Positions 23,659 through 35,678 of a stretch of DNA of 64,000 nucleotides are shown here, in pieces (position 1 is the stretch's first letter; each line of letters begins with the position of its first letter). The position numbers and the translations under genes were made by a program. The notes below the pieces were generated by a model, which saw only the letters and a program-made list of their open reading frames with translations, was not told where the DNA came from and made no database searches. Source of the DNA: Steinernema hermaphroditum (Eukaryota; Nematoda; Chromadorea; Rhabditida; Steinernematidae); NCBI GenBank assembly GCA_030435675.1, contig CM059621.1, positions 3,782,001 to 3,846,000 on the forward strand, written 5' to 3'.

Positions 23659-24354
23659 ACTCCTGGTTCTTACTTAGCTTTTTATGTCTTAAAATATATC
23701 GTCCTCTTTCTTTTATTTTAGACATATTTCTCTTGTCGTGCTGTGACGCATCCTTTTTTAATAGTGACTGAAGAAGGCGGAAGCTTCGTATGTCTTGCGC
23801 TCAGAGCTGTACATTACATAAATAATGTGTACTATATAACATCTTAACACCAGGAAACTTTGTTGCCTCTATACTACGTTTCTGTACTGCTTTGTTTTCC
23901 GTAATTACATAAAGGAAACACCATACGCCTCACACTAACATTGTTTTCGTCAGACATCATTGGTATGGTGAGAAGCTGTCAGGATTAATACATTAAAAAC
24001 AAAAGGTCTTTGCCGTAATTGTGTGTAGTTTCGGTATCAATTCTAAGAAACGAATGGCTACGCTAAAGTCGTTTACTGGTGGGAACTTAGCATAATTGTG
24101 TTTTTGGTCATTACGTAAAAACTACGACAGAAATACTTCCGTGCAGCATAGATCACAGTGCCATTGTGAGGACGGTGCGCCAGGGACACGCAATATAAGA
24201 ACGCCGCCCATTGTGTTTTTGATTATTGTGCCACAGGATTGTGGTTAAGAGGGAGGAACGCTGACAACCTAGCGACCATACATCTCTCTGGAATTGAATG
24301 AATACATTCGCGAATACTGTTACTACATTTTTAATGGAACTCTTGTTTTTCAGA

Positions 24355-25568
24355 ATGTCAACAACGAACGTTACCACCGACACACCGACTCCAACCGACC
24401 TAACTGAATTCGAGGTCTTTGGAGTGTGCTTCTTTTCTACAGCGACCGCTTTCTGTCTGTTACACTTCCGGATACTATGGGTAGGTAAAGAGAACTTCAT
24501 GAACTGATTTACAGTGTGTTATTTAATGTTTCACGCTTGGTCTCGTGTTAACCAGTATGACAGATGTATCCATGCCCACTTCAGTCAATCTGAACCAGTG
24601 TCCGAAAACGAGTCCGAAAACGAGTCCGGACTCGAGACTCGGACTCGTTTGGATTTCGGACTCATTTCCCATCACTGATCTGAACATTCTTTCTTTATAG
24701 GTTTTGTCAGCAAATGGCCTCTACCGTAGCAGAGAATGCTACCGTCTGCTCACACAGGCAACAATCGCCCAAGTGCTCACCGGCCCTGGATACATGTTGC
24801 TCGGTCTTTCACGTCTCTTCTCCTTCGAACCTTGGCGACTTCCAATAAACCTGTTCATATCCGCGACTCGCGTCGAAGTGTTTCTCACATTTGTGCTAGC
24901 TCTAAATCGCCTGAAGATCATTGCTGACCTGAAATACCCAAACTTTATGCATACGGTATGAACCTCTTCAATCCTCATTAGTGACCATTGTTTCCAGATT
25001 CTCGCTGCTTTAGGTTGGATAATCGGGTGCACCCATTTTATCGTTTTCGTTTCACCTTGCTGCAAATATCTTGCTCGTCCTTTTCACTACACCATCACTT
25101 TCGACGACTCATATCCCGGCTCCTTATTGATGAAAAGCATCGGCTCGGCCTATCTGCTTTCGATGAATGCCCTAACTTTGTCGGTCTACTTGGTTTTTGT
25201 TGCCTACATAATCAACCTGAAATTGCATTCCCAGCCTAACACAACAAGCAGCAGCTTGGCAAGGCTATGGCGAGAGAGATCAATTTTGCTGTACGCTTTT
25301 GTGAGATTTCTGTGTGACTCGACACTCACCGTATTTTACTACTACGGTGCTCCTGTATTGCCAACCTTTTTGTGGATTGAAATACCTTTGATATATTTAC
25401 ATCAAATTGATAAGCTCTTACTTCCTCCGCTGCTTTTTCTAATGATGTGCAGGTTTGTCATCAACGCTGTATAAGTTTGAGCAATAACTGTGTAATTTCA
25501 GATCTGTGAGAAATGAAGTGTTTCCATTCCTGAAACCCAGAGCAAAAGTTGTTGCTGTTATTGTCTGA
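24355..25568 (+). CDS. 7TM chemoreceptor, Srt-like (class uncertain)
   Basis: Predicted GPCR of 300 residues. Exons: 24355-24480, 24701-24955, 24998-25452, 25502-25568; phases 0,0,2. The start ATG follows a TTTTCAG acceptor, so a 5' UTR exon or trans-splice site lies upstream. The N-terminus is Thr-rich (STTNVTTDTPTPTDL, one N-glycosylation site) before TM1. RECYRLLTQATIAQVLTGP begins TM2, ALNRLKIIADL follows TM3, and the last exon is a basic tail (SVRNEVFPFLKPRAK). The CYxLL...TG pattern recalls Srt receptors, but another nematode class is possible. Intron 1 (220 nt) holds a palindromic GGACTCG repeat. It is the only receptor in the repeat-rich middle of the window. Confidence 0.75.
24600..24664. 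repeat. intronic palindromic GAGTCCG repeat
   Basis: Tandem GAGTCCGAAAAC units run into their own inverse (GAGTCCGGACTC, then ACTCGGACTCG and TTTCGGACTC), making a hairpin-capable array inside intron 1 of the receptor at 24355. Confidence 0.7.
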
Positions 25569-25650
25569 ATGAAGTGATACATGTAATACTACGCTATGTT
25601 GTGCTAATGAATTACGCTCTGCTAAAGAAACAAAGTGTGCTATAGTAAGT

Positions 25651-26323
25651 TTACTGATACTGATAGGTGGGGATCAAAGTGCCGCACAGATTAACCTGGA
25701 TACGGGAGAAGTGCGAGTAATATTTGCTCTGGTTGCTGTTCATGTGCTGGTTCGGCGAGTCGTAAAAGATGGTCTCGTTGCCGTTGAAGACCTGGGACAC
25801 AGTGACGCCGTTTCGTATCATGGGGGTAGTGATCGGATCCATAGTTGTGGGCGCAACCGTCGGCGCGAACACCACGGACTAAAAGGACACTACGGACATT
25901 TTTTTTGTAAATTTGATGACATGCAAATTGTTCATAAGGTAATGGAAGGTGCCGAAACCGAATCGAGTTTCGCTGCGGGTGAGGTTGTAAGCGGGGTTGG
26001 TGACGTCGTTGGTCAGGTCGACGTCCAAGCTGTTCTGAGTTTGTCCGGCGTTGATGACGAAGAGTTGACCATGCGGAAGTGCTGGAAGAAAGATAAAATC
26101 AGTGCGATCCATATGCGCATACCTGGCCGGCAACCTTTAGGAAGTCTCCGATTGACCCGCAGCCTATTGGATTGAGCACAGGAGATCTTGATGCCTCGGA
26201 TGGATGTTGCCCAAGCAGGATGCTGCTGAAAAAAAACCTGGCGAAGATGTAAGAGAGGTTCGCCATCTGCTGGTCACTGCTGAGAGCGGTGTTGTTGAGG
26301 TCACCGAGGGTCTTTGAGGTCAC
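25651..26323 (-). CDS. unrecognised spliced gene, N-glycosylation-rich
   Basis: Not recognised. A consistent - strand model has a last exon 25875-25651 ending PTYQYQ, joined in phase 0 across a 47-nt intron to an exon ending MNNLH (GFGTFHYLMNNLH). Upstream the frame LFVINAGQTQNSLDVDLTND starts after a TTCCAG acceptor near 26084. Further 5' coding (LNNTALSSDQQMANLSYIF) lies around 26240-26320, but that junction is uncertain and the true start is not found. Visible features are at least four N-x-S/T sites, a Pro/Thr run (PTVAPTTMDPITTP), one Cys near the end and GC-richer codons than neighbours. An extracellular or secreted protein is plausible but is inference. Confidence 0.45.
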
Positions 26324-27182
26324 CGTGGGTCGTTCGGGTCCGAGATGGTAGAGATGTACTGTTCAATGCCCAGTTAGTGCTGGAAGTGCTGTTAACGTGT
26401 GCTGTTCAGGTACTGACGAGTCGATTTATAAGATGTTTATGCTGACTATGTGAGAAACAGTGGCGGACGGAGTGATAGTTACGCGGGCAGTCATCAGCGA
26501 AGGCTCTATATGCGAGTCTCTTGTGAAGTGGTTCACATAACGGTGTCATTGAGAAACACTCCCAGTGAAGCTGAGTGAGCAGAAACTCACGGAGTCGCAC
26601 GCTTTATACGAGTTACTCATGAAAATAGTTAATGTCTCCGGTGAACATCAGTAACAATAAATATCTATTGAAGACGAATTTTTCTATGCACAATGTAGTA
26701 TATAATGTCACGGATTTACATCACACTAGTCCCATATAACCAAACTGCACCTGATTATTTGCCGCCGGAGCGATAACATATCGAAATATGCGACGTTTGA
26801 GCAAATCACCTGTTGTCAGTGATCGGCAGATAACAACAGTATAAAAAGAAAGCGAGAAATGCAATGAAAAGTATTCCGAAGCACACACATACAAAAACGA
26901 AGACGAAGTGTTCTAGACCTCCAGAACTGTCGCCTAAACTACTTTGTAATTGGACTTATTCAGTATAGTATTTACCGATCGATGTATATGACCGCGAAGC
27001 ACGAAAGTACCATGCGTACATCGCTGGCCGGTGTCCACGTCGAACGAAGCTAGGCGAGTTATTTACTTCCTCAATAATGACGCAAGCGTGTGCTTCCTGT
27101 AAGCGCTCTCATGCATGGCTCATTCCGGAAATGCTGTCAAAACAAGCTTTATTTTTCGCCATGTGATCACAAAAATAACATT
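26324..27182. other. intergenic, nothing recognised
   Basis: Could hold 5' exons of the gene at 25651-26323. Several short ORFs are present, none with familiar motifs. Confidence 0.4.
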
Positions 27183-27439
27183 TTAGATTTCATGTTGCGT
27201 CAGCACTTGAAGATCAATGGATTCCCTGCGATTGGCAATGAATTTTCCGATCATCGACGAAGTGAAGACTACAAAAAGCGTGAACGCTACGACAAATGAT
27301 AACAAGCAGAGACAAACGATGACAAAGATCCATTCGTATCTTTGCTCGGAGTCTGAAATATGAAGATCGTAAACAGACAAAGGAGAAAGATACCCGGGGA
27401 AATGCTGCCAGGAGTAGAAGGAGTTGAAAGCGACGACAT
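27183..27439 (-). CDS. 71-residue single-pass membrane protein
   Basis: Two exons, 27439-27394 and 27352-27183, joined by a 41-nt GT-AG intron in phase 1. The product starts MSSLSTPSTPGSISPDSEQ, a Ser/Thr/Pro-rich non-hydrophobic N-terminus. One long hydrophobic segment follows (about residues 21-44, with IFVIVCLCLLSFVVAF). It ends in a polar tail GKFIANRRESIDLQVLTQ plus HEI. The positive RR after the segment suggests a cytoplasmic C-terminus. No family is recognised, and no neighbour explains its role. It could instead be the 3' end of a longer gene, but the in-frame ATG and closed splice support a small complete gene. Confidence 0.5.
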
Positions 27440-27599
27440 TTAAAGAGGATAATGCGAGAGTTGCGCGGCTTGGCAGAGAGTATTATACATGCGAAAAGCC
27501 GTTAAGATACAGGGAACTGATCCGATTATGACGCATTCACAACGGAAATGCACGTGAGCTATGTTGCCACTCGAATTTAGCCTTTCTAATTTAAAAGCT

Positions 27600-28390
27600 C
27601 AAAGATGAGCGCTTCGAACGAGAACGATTCATGGCAAAAGAACATGAATGGAATCCAATAGCGACGGCCAAAGCCGACTGGCGACTGGATGACCCGAACG
27701 ATCGCCATCGACACAAATGATAGACCATCAGGCCGAGTTCATACAATTGAATCAGCGTCTTACACCGTTGTGGCATTGCACAAGATATCCAAATGCGAGG
27801 TGGCGATCCCATTAGTTGGCGCGGGAATTCGAGAGTAAACTGAATCCACACAGCGGTGGGGCACCCGATCAGTTTGCACGAAAAAAATCGGTCAAAAATC
27901 GCGCAAACTGACCGGAACCCGGCGGGGCGGTGGAGCACAGTCAACGGAACAAAGAACCAGTTTCGGTTCAGCTGGCGGCACACACTTCGGAGATGTAGCG
28001 CTTCTTCGGCTTCAGTGGCGGCCTGGGTAGAGTAGGGCGGCAGTGATAGCCGGGGCGATCATTGCGACACCAACGGCCGAGATCGACCGCTCACTCGGAG
28101 TGCGAGTGGAAGACCCGACTGATCTCTGAGGCACAAATGAAAGACACTGTAGATCAGGCTAGAAAAGTAAAAATAAGGTGTAGCAGAGCACTAATCCAGA
28201 AATCCCGCTCTGTCCATTATCCCCACCGACGCGCCTGGATTCAACCCTTTCGCCACTTCAACGCCCGCGCACACTAATGGAACCGCTGACAGCTCTGTTC
28301 GGATATCGTCCGCAGCCGAAGCCAGAAGAATATGAACGTCAATATGAGACGTCTCGGAAGGCGTAAGCCTTTGATACGAGAAGATGAATC
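27600..28390. repeat. R1 family, one or two nested copies
   Basis: 27690-27720 carries an inverse R1 end (GATCGCCATCGACACAAATG). 28040-28140 has GCCGGGGCGATCATTGCGAC and CGCTCACTCGGAGTGCGAGT, and 28190-28390 has CGCGCACACTAATGGAACCG and the full tail GTCTCGGAAGGCGTAAGCCT. The order suggests one insertion into another. ORFs over it are not genes. Confidence 0.65.
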
Positions 28391-28813
28391 AGTAAATCAA
28401 TTAACTTATGGAACTCTACATCAAATCAATTGCTTGTCTTTTCGTTGTGGCGTAGCACAATATATCAGTTGAGAGAACCCTTTCTACACTTTGTTATAAC
28501 ATATTTCATCGAAACTGAACCAATGCGCTGGTACTTTTGAGGAGAACATTGCAGAGTAGACAGTACTCTTTCAAACGATAAATTACACTGCGTGCCACGA
28601 TAAAAAATCAGTCTTGAAGCGTAGTTCGAAAAAAACCACAAGGAGTGGTTGGTCAGCCCAATACTACTTACGCCCCATCATTTCTTTAAAGTATACGATG
28701 AAAACCATATTTCCCGCAAAACGACTTTCATTACTTTGTTTTTTACTCCCGCCAAAAAGTGATTTTCGCAACCGCGACATGCAAAACACATCATAGAAAA
28801 CTGGCTTCGAGGT
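28391..28813. other. intergenic, nothing recognised
   Basis: AT-rich sequence between R1 and a GC-rich MITE. Confidence 0.4.
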
Positions 28814-28935
28814 GATCTTTGGTTTAGAGGGCGCGGCAGCCGACCGCGCCGCGGCCTCTTTGCGTCCGCGCCGACGTGTTCGCCCGAACGCCCGGGGTCT
28901 CTTATTTTCGCCAGCACGCAGCTAAACCAGAGATC
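28814..28935. mobile_element. 122 bp GC-rich MITE
   Basis: Bounded by GATCTTTGGTTTAG and CTAAACCAGAGATC (inverted, one mismatch). The interior is strongly GC-rich (GGGCGCGGCAGCCGACCGCG, CGCCCGAACGCCCGGGG) in an AT-rich neighbourhood. A related end GATCTCTGGTAAAAGCAGCG is seen at 36510. Confidence 0.55.
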
Positions 28936-29499
28936 GGTCAATACTTCTTCGTGTGTTATAGCGTTTTCTTGGAATACCATTGTGCGAGTACATTCGTTAA
29001 ATCGCGATTTTCCTATTCCACTGAACTCTTTGTTTTGCGCAGATAGGCAATACCGTTTTACGGTAATCAGTTTTCACAGTTGTCCAATATTTATTTGACG
29101 ATAACGTCGTTTATCTACTAATGTGTTGAGAATATTATTTATGACCATGTTAATATTATTAGCAGTGGAACACCACTAAAGCATCGTATCGATTGCTCTA
29201 TAAAGGGACAGCGCCCCGACCGATCGAGAAGACGGCTCCCCTCAGCTCAGAGCTCGACCGGTCGACCACTCTCTGCGGAGTGATCTTTGTCAAACGTCGG
29301 TTAATGCTATCTCTAGCTTCTCTAACCAAACAGTGCTTTGACAAACTACGGTAACGGGTAAATAGAGGTGGCTGCTTAGACCGCCAGCGATAGCTACTGT
29401 CGAAAAACTGAAATTATGTTGTTGTGGGCGACGTACTGTATGAATTTACACGAAAGCGCACCTCCTAATGTTGCCGTTTTTTGCACGATTTATCTTCCC
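28936..29499. other. intergenic, nothing recognised
   Basis: No convincing ORF. A GC-richer patch at 29205-29290 has no clear structure. Confidence 0.4.
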
Positions 29500-29755
29500 G
29501 AATCAAGGACTTGCGGCGTGCAGGGCGTCTTATAAATGCGCAAAAAAGAATAAAGTCACACCGCAGTCGCTGATTTTCTTTGGTTTCGGTTGAGCAGACG
29601 AATCCGAAGAGAATCCAGCGTTCTCAGCAGTATGCGTCGAAGTCTTGATTATTTTTACATTTGTCCACCGATTTTGTCTTTCTTGTGCATGCGACATCTC
29701 GCAAGGCACAAGCCTTTGATAAGAGAAGATAAACTCGTAAACTCGTAAAAAAAAA
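29500..29755 (+). repeat. R1 family, 3' half
   Basis: TCTTATAAATGCGCAAAAAA...AAGTCACACCGCAGTCG corresponds inversely to the left end of the 16226 copy. It ends ACATCTCGCAAGGCACAAGC then GATAAGAGAAGATAAACTCG. Confidence 0.65.
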
Positions 29756-30119
29756 TTTAGCCGTCACTATTCTGAAAAGCTGTGATTGTGAGCGATATTG
29801 TTCTCCAAAATATTAAGCAGGAAGCATCAGGGTTTGGACACAGTGATCTGACGTATTTTCAGGACATACAGGAATCGACCACCGGAGCCACTGGTGTAGC
29901 ATGGTACCACCATTAACGTAAGTCTGCTGCAGGACACTATGTCCTTGTTTCTTAGCAGATGAGCATTCATGTGGACTTGTAAGCGTGATGCGTGATGCAC
30001 AGATGCAGTCTTCTACAGGATCCCTTAAGATCGCAGAGTTGATCGATTTTCCTTGAAAAGCGATTTAAGCCACATGCTTGCCAAGAGAACGAGCCACCAC
30101 CGACGAAAACGCAACTTCT

Positions 30120-30380
30120 GGACCAGTGACTCATCTTTTCGAAGCATATGCGAGCTCAGAAGCGTCCGCTGTGCCGCAAACGCCCGAGAAGAAGAAGTTT
30201 CACCGCCATTTCCGGAGATGCGCGATTCCCAGATGCCCCGTGAAGCGCGCCGTCTACGACCGGTTCGACATCAACACCACGCCAGGAATTAAGCCGTCTA
30301 CAAGTGATATCCTCTGTTGTCTATTTTCGGTGTCATGCAAGGCGTAACGCCTTTGATTCATGAAGTAAAGTAAAGTAAGT
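30120..30380 (+). repeat. R3 element
   Basis: Almost identical to 19660-19930, with the same hairpin GGCGTAACGCC and AAGTAAAGTAAGTAAG tail. It carries the same frame (CAIPRCPVKRAVYDRF, ILCCLFSVSCKA). The low divergence from the other copy argues for recent activity. Confidence 0.8.
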
Positions 30381-31424
30381 AAGCTTGCCAAGAGTTGGTG
30401 AAACGACCATCTGGATCTGTAAAGCGCCCATCCCCTCCATTATCTCGTTTCGATCAAAATACCGCTTCAGGTCTCTTGTTTCCTTTTCATGAACAAATTC
30501 CCCCCAAATAGTGAATTTTCAATTTCAAAGACGGTAGATTCATGCGACCGATGGTGAGCGTGGCGTGAGCCGTTGTTAGCTGCGTCGTGTTACCCTTAGC
30601 AACTACCGTAGTACGAGTTTGTAAGCTGGTGAAATAGGCGTAACGAAAATAGGACCGTGGATAATAAAAAAACGGTATCATAATAATACAGTTCTACGTT
30701 TTGCTGTCGCGAAAGCATTTTTCGATCGGGTCGAAATACTATAGATCGGCGAAGTTTCGAGAAGTGCATCCGTAATGAAGTGTGACCTTTACTACGATTT
30801 CTCTCATAGTCATGCGCGTCAACGACACACTTCAGCCGAAATGAGATCTTCAATGTTTTGATTTGTAAACAAGTTCGATCTAACAGCCCTGTGAGGAGCT
30901 GAGGGGTAGAGACGAGCAGCAAGTATGGCATAAGCCTGTCTTTATTGCTGACCAACGAGAATCCCTGTATGGACTTAACCAACGAAAATAGTGATGATAA
31001 AAGAAACAAAGGCAAAATATTTTCTAATTCTCGCCTATCATTTTCTACTTTTTGCTTTTCTTCCATAAAGACATTTGCTCGCCATTTACTTACGAGTGTC
31101 ATAGATTACCACAAACAGCTTATTTTGCAAGAGCTGACTAAGCGTCGCTCGAAAACAACTCTGTTTTTCGACTCCTTTCTGAATCGGTAGTCTTCAGACT
31201 CATTGCCTCTGTTTCCACACTATTCTTGCGGCAAAAACAGGCAAACAACCTATGCGTCATGTTTCCGCGTTCAATCCTTGCTATGCTAATTCATTGAATA
31301 TGCTATGCATAGCATAATTAGTTGCAAGGGTGTGCCACGGTAACTGTAAGTAGCATATTCCTGAGCCGCTGAGCTAGAATGCAAAATGATAATGTTCATT
31401 TGGGGAAATCGAGCATTGAAAATG
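30381..31424. other. intergenic; long unassigned ORF
   Basis: A 168-codon ORF at 30596-31102 (-) contains LPLFLLSSLFSLV and a basic middle, but no family is recognised and nothing shows that it is expressed. The rest holds nothing recognisable. Confidence 0.3.
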
Positions 31425-31700
31425 TTGCACGCGCTCCGTAGCTTTGAAGCCCACCAGCCAACTTGAAGATGGGATCCCGCACTATCCGCACTGCCCCACC
31501 GCCATAGGATTCGGCCTTTTCTCCTCGTCCACGCCTGCGTAAACTGATGGGACCGCTGATCATTCTGCTCGGATATCGCCTCCAGCCGAAGCCACAATAC
31601 GATCAACGTCAGCAGTTTGATTTTGTGTTTCTTGTACATATAAGACGTCTCGCAAGGCGTAAGCCTTCGATACGAGAGATAAACTCGTAAACTCCTAAAT
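31425..31700 (+). repeat. R1 family copy with complete tail
   Basis: CCGCACTGCCCCACCGCCAT, GTAAACTGATGGGACCGCTG and CTCGGATATCGCCTCCAGCC are followed by AAGACGTCTCGCAAGGCGTA, AGCCTTCGATACGAGAGATA and ACTCGTAAACTC. Confidence 0.75.
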
Positions 31701-31824
31701 TTGGAGAAAGCTGGTCAGCAAACCTCATTCATGGCGTTCGCCTCTTATTGTGCGTTTCTTTTCTGTTCATCGTTCATTACGCTCTGGTTTTTGCGATTGG
31801 TATTCAGTATCTTTTGTAAGCAAC

Positions 31825-32079
31825 ATGCCCACCAATCAAAGCATTATGCTTGAATGGGAATATCTAAAAGAAAGCCTACGAAACGTATGCGAAGCTCATA
31901 TCCATATTTACATCCATAAAACAGTTCTTCGACATATGGAGCAGATTACGTATAACCCCACCAATCCGGCGTATAGAAAATCTAATTTCTTCTTGCGTGA
32001 AATTTGTACTTATATTCAGGGAACTGATCTGTGTGGAATCTTGGAGAATGCTGGGACCATAGAACGCTATTTCTTGTGA
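31825..32079 (+). CDS. hypothetical 84-residue ORF
   Basis: Starts MPTNQSIMLEWEYLKESLRN and ends ILENAGTIERYFL. The composition is protein-like (balanced, three Cys, amphipathic stretches) and there is no membrane segment. No family is recognised and no clear splice partner was found, so it may be a single exon or chance. Confidence 0.25.
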   Translation: MPTNQSIMLEWEYLKESLRNVCEAHIHIYIHKTVLRHMEQITYNPTNPAYRKSNFFLREICTYIQGTDLCGILENAGTIERYFL

Positions 32080-32783
32080 TAGTGTTATTTTTTATTCGAA
32101 ATGATTGTATTGACGTTGTTGACTCCGTTGTTCTCCGACTTCGTTAACTGTGGACTGCCGAAAATATGTTTTTCTGCGTTCTCGAGATGAGAAAACTATT
32201 CCGTATTTACGACCTTCTCGTGTTCCTGTTTGGAACCACTTTCGTTTTTGCAAGGCAACGAGAATTGTTGAAGTCGCGTTTCCAAATTCTAATTTATGAA
32301 ACCGCCCATTTACAATTCACGTCTTGTTAGCCTAGTTTATTAAATTCAGAGTTTGAAGCAGACATTGCAGCATACCAACGGCCGTATTGCGCACTGGGAC
32401 GACAGTTTCAGCGCTCGAGTTTCGTTTACAGCATCGCCGATGAAGCCAGCTGGAATCATTGACCACGAAATGTGCGTGATACCGCTTACATAGTGCGAAG
32501 GCGCAGAAGTAGATCTGAGTGTTCAGTGAGCCCATTTTTGTTGGGATTTTGTAAAGTTGCCGTGTGCGACGCGCTTCCTCAGGTTGCTACATCACGAGAA
32601 TCTGATGGTGCAATATGGCTGAGACATATAGGACCACCCTGCCCAAAACTAGGACTATGGCGCTGTTTGTAACTGTCTTGACCGAAAAAAGGTATAGTTC
32701 TGACAGTTTAAACATGTCTTTTGTGAAACAGTTAAGGGAACATGTCAATACAACAATCGTGGACGTGTCTAAATCAGTGGCTC
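32080..32783. other. intergenic, nothing recognised
   Basis: No supported feature. Short ORFs only. Confidence 0.4.
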
Positions 32784-33325
32784 CACGACAATTCCGCCCC
32801 ATTTTTTTTTCGCCCCGTCTTTTCCGCCCCATTCTTTCCGCCCCGTCTTTTCCGCCCCGTTTTTTTTCAATAGGTCAGGGTGATCGCGGCGGGACCAATT
32901 CGCCGCAAACGCTGCATCAATGTATTGCAATCTGACCGGCTACGAGTTAAAGCCGAGGTTTGCCGAAGCTGACATGACTACAGTGCTCGCCCTTCGGGCT
33001 CGCTTTAAATCAATAGGCATAGTCTTAAGCCGGAGCCTAAGCCAATCCTGGATGTTAGGCTGCACGCAAAATGAATACGGGGCTCGCTTCGTTCACCCGC
33101 GCCCTTAAATATCTAGGCATAGTCCAAAGCCGGAGCCTAAGCCAAGCTGGGGTGTGCCAAAGCCACTGCGAAGTTGCTTTAAGTTGTAAATTTAGGCCCA
33201 ATTCCAACACATTTCCGCAGCGGCGGCTTGGTGGCGAATTGGTCCCGCCGCGGTCACGGACCCATCGAAGAAAAAAACGGGGCGGACAAGAAATGGGGCG
33301 GAAAACTCGGAGCGGAATTGTCGTG
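32784..33325. mobile_element. foldback element with CCGCCCC-array termini
   Basis: The left arm starts CACGACAATTCCGCCCC and continues with CGCCCCGTCTTTTCCGCCCC repeats, then GGCGGGACCAATTCGCC. The right arm is its inverse, ending GGGGCGG...CGGAATTGTCGTG. The core holds two copies of AGCCGGAGCCTAAGCCAA, each preceded by TAGGCATAGTC (33015 and 33115), plus ORFs that are repeat artefacts. It is 542 bp with no transposase. The same core type appears at 51250-51350 with different arms. Confidence 0.75.
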
Positions 33326-35587
33326 TCACGAAATCAGTTGCATAGCAAGGCACCCTTATTTCGGTGAAGAACCAAAGTCTCTTGTTGCACACTTGTCTTC
33401 CCTAAGATAGGCAACTATAGTAATAGGGGATGGGTCGTAATATTGAAAAGGGACCACTCTTTCAGGAATCATTTTCTAAAAGACAATAAAATTGATGGCG
33501 CTCGAGATTTTTACCATTTACCTGTCTCATCTTAGTTGTTTGCTTTGTGAGTAACATGTCGCCACACGGCTTGTTTCTTTGTTCTCTTTGTTCAAAAGAG
33601 AAGGTCAAACGACGAAACTCATACGATGGATGAGAAAATTTCAACATTATGTTTAATAGGATGTAGTTTGGATTTCATAATGACCATGACAGACCTGTTT
33701 ATCCAGTTATTCGTACAAGTTTGAAGTCGTTCAAGTTACATACTACACTTTCCATAAAAGTGATATACATGTTACCGTATCACAGCATATGGTCCAGATG
33801 TTGTGTGTATGATATCAGGAAAACAGTTCTGTACGGAAGCAGTTTCACGGTTTTGGTTCTTATTATTGTGGTGTCGCCAACACGGACAAAAACATCAAAC
33901 AAGTTCCGCCATTCCAGTAACCCTTGAACTCCATTATCAAAGCTTGTTTTCTGCGTAGATTTTTTTGTTTTGCAAAAACAGAAAACAATAGGAGACTCAG
34001 CGCTTACTTCAGTGGTCCGGCGATCTTCGGTTTTGACGACTGCCCAAAAACATGTTTTTTTCGGCTGGCTAGGAGCATGAGTGGAGAGTTCCTTGTTTAC
34101 GACTACCGCCTGCGTTGCGTTAATTTTTAGCGTGTCGTCACATGCGGTTTTTTGTCGGAATGTAAGGATTTATCAACAGATGGCTCACTTCTTTTATAAG
34201 AATCTGACCTTTGCTGTTGATCTTCAGCTGAGACTTCGATACTTATTACGCATGCAGGCCTCTTCCAGCTCTCTCTGATGAGTACTTGCACGGAAGCTTC
34301 GGAAACATCACTTTTCAATCCAATCCGGGAAGTGCTCTGAGGCGGTGTATTTAAATGGTGAACACCTCCAGTGAAATATATGTCTTTATCCTTAGACACT
34401 TGCCATGAAAAAAGCGATATTTTCTATTTAGCAACCCCACAATTTTTTATAATCATTATCAGTAATAAACACCTAAATAAACATCAAGAAAACCGCGATG
34501 CGCCAATCATTGTACTTCCCTGAGCTTGACAATATCATAGTCACGAGCCAAAGCCAAGTTGTAGTTCGTCAAAGCAAAGCCACTATTTGTTGAAGACAAT
34601 CGGCTTGACCGGTATGCGTTACGTTCTCTTAACCTCCAATATGCGACCGAACTTGTTGTCATAAGGTCCTGTCTCTTTCAAAAATATTATGTACTAGTGC
34701 TCGTTTAACACAATCAATATCTGTACTTAGTTTTGATAAGCATCCATCTTCGCTCAGAGATTGTTCAAGAGAGACATCAAGGTGATTTCCTTGTTATCGT
34801 TTCGTCTTTTCCGCTGTTTTCTATAGTGGCGTGCCGCTCTCAAGTTACGTCTTCTTCTGTGCTCATCGTTACGTTTAACTATGTTTTTGTTTTCATTTTT
34901 TATTTTCACAGAAGTAATCACTTCCTTCTCCCGAGTCCGATTATGATTCATTACTCCACGATACGCAGGTACTCTCCTTAGCAGAAAATTGTCCTTCTCA
35001 CGAACGCGCAGTACATCTAGCAATTGGACTGGTTCAATAGTATCAAAAACATCTAGAAGTACTATTTTTAAAGTTATGGAAACTAAACAACTTTTCCACC
35101 TACCCAGATTTCCTTGATGTACCTGCGGCGTAGTTATCTAACTTGGTACGCGTGCAATAGACGATAAAGAACATTCCGAATGAAATTGGTTTACACATTA
35201 TTAACGGTTTTTGCTAATTATTAACAAGTTATGGATAGACTCATTTTGTATAATACCAGCCCCGATCTTCGGCTAGCTGGTAGCACATGCACCACACTGA
35301 TAATCTGCCACCCCTAAATGCCGCCAATAGAGGAAGGTTACACAGATGACTCGCATCCTGGCGAGGCCTATCTAGTCTCGCCAGACGACACAACAATCCA
35401 CTATTGCACTTTTCATTCTTGCACTATTCTTGTTTACGTCCATTCTTCCAGTCTGTGTTTTCGTTGGCATCACTCCACCACAGCCACATGCTGCGAGAGT
35501 TCCGTCTTCATTCGAAAACGTCTGTTTTCGTGTGTGACGTAGGACCCACGGTATATTACAAAGATCCGTGTCTTCTAATGCTTACAT
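33326..35587. other. 2.2 kb with no recognised gene
   Basis: AT-rich DNA with many short ORFs on both strands (60-90 codons), none with known motifs. At 34540-34590 there is a weak AGCCAAAGCCAAGTT string reminiscent of the foldback core. Confidence 0.45.
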
Positions 35588-35678
35588 TAGGGATGCATCG
35601 GAGCGGAAAAAACCGGCACCGGAACCGAAATTCCGGCGCAAAAAAAAACCCGGAAAACCGGAACCTGATGTATCTCTA
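35588..35678. mobile_element. 91 bp hAT-type mini-MITE
   Basis: TAGGGATGCATC at the left and GATGTATCTCTA at the right are inverted repeats with two mismatches. The interior is CCGGAACCG-type simple sequence. The TAGGGATG-like end is typical of hAT-derived MITEs. Flanking duplication not resolved. Confidence 0.45.

Noticed and set aside
30596..31102. 168-codon ORF on the - strand as a gene
   Set aside because: No recognisable domain or splice partner. The length alone is not enough in this sequence.
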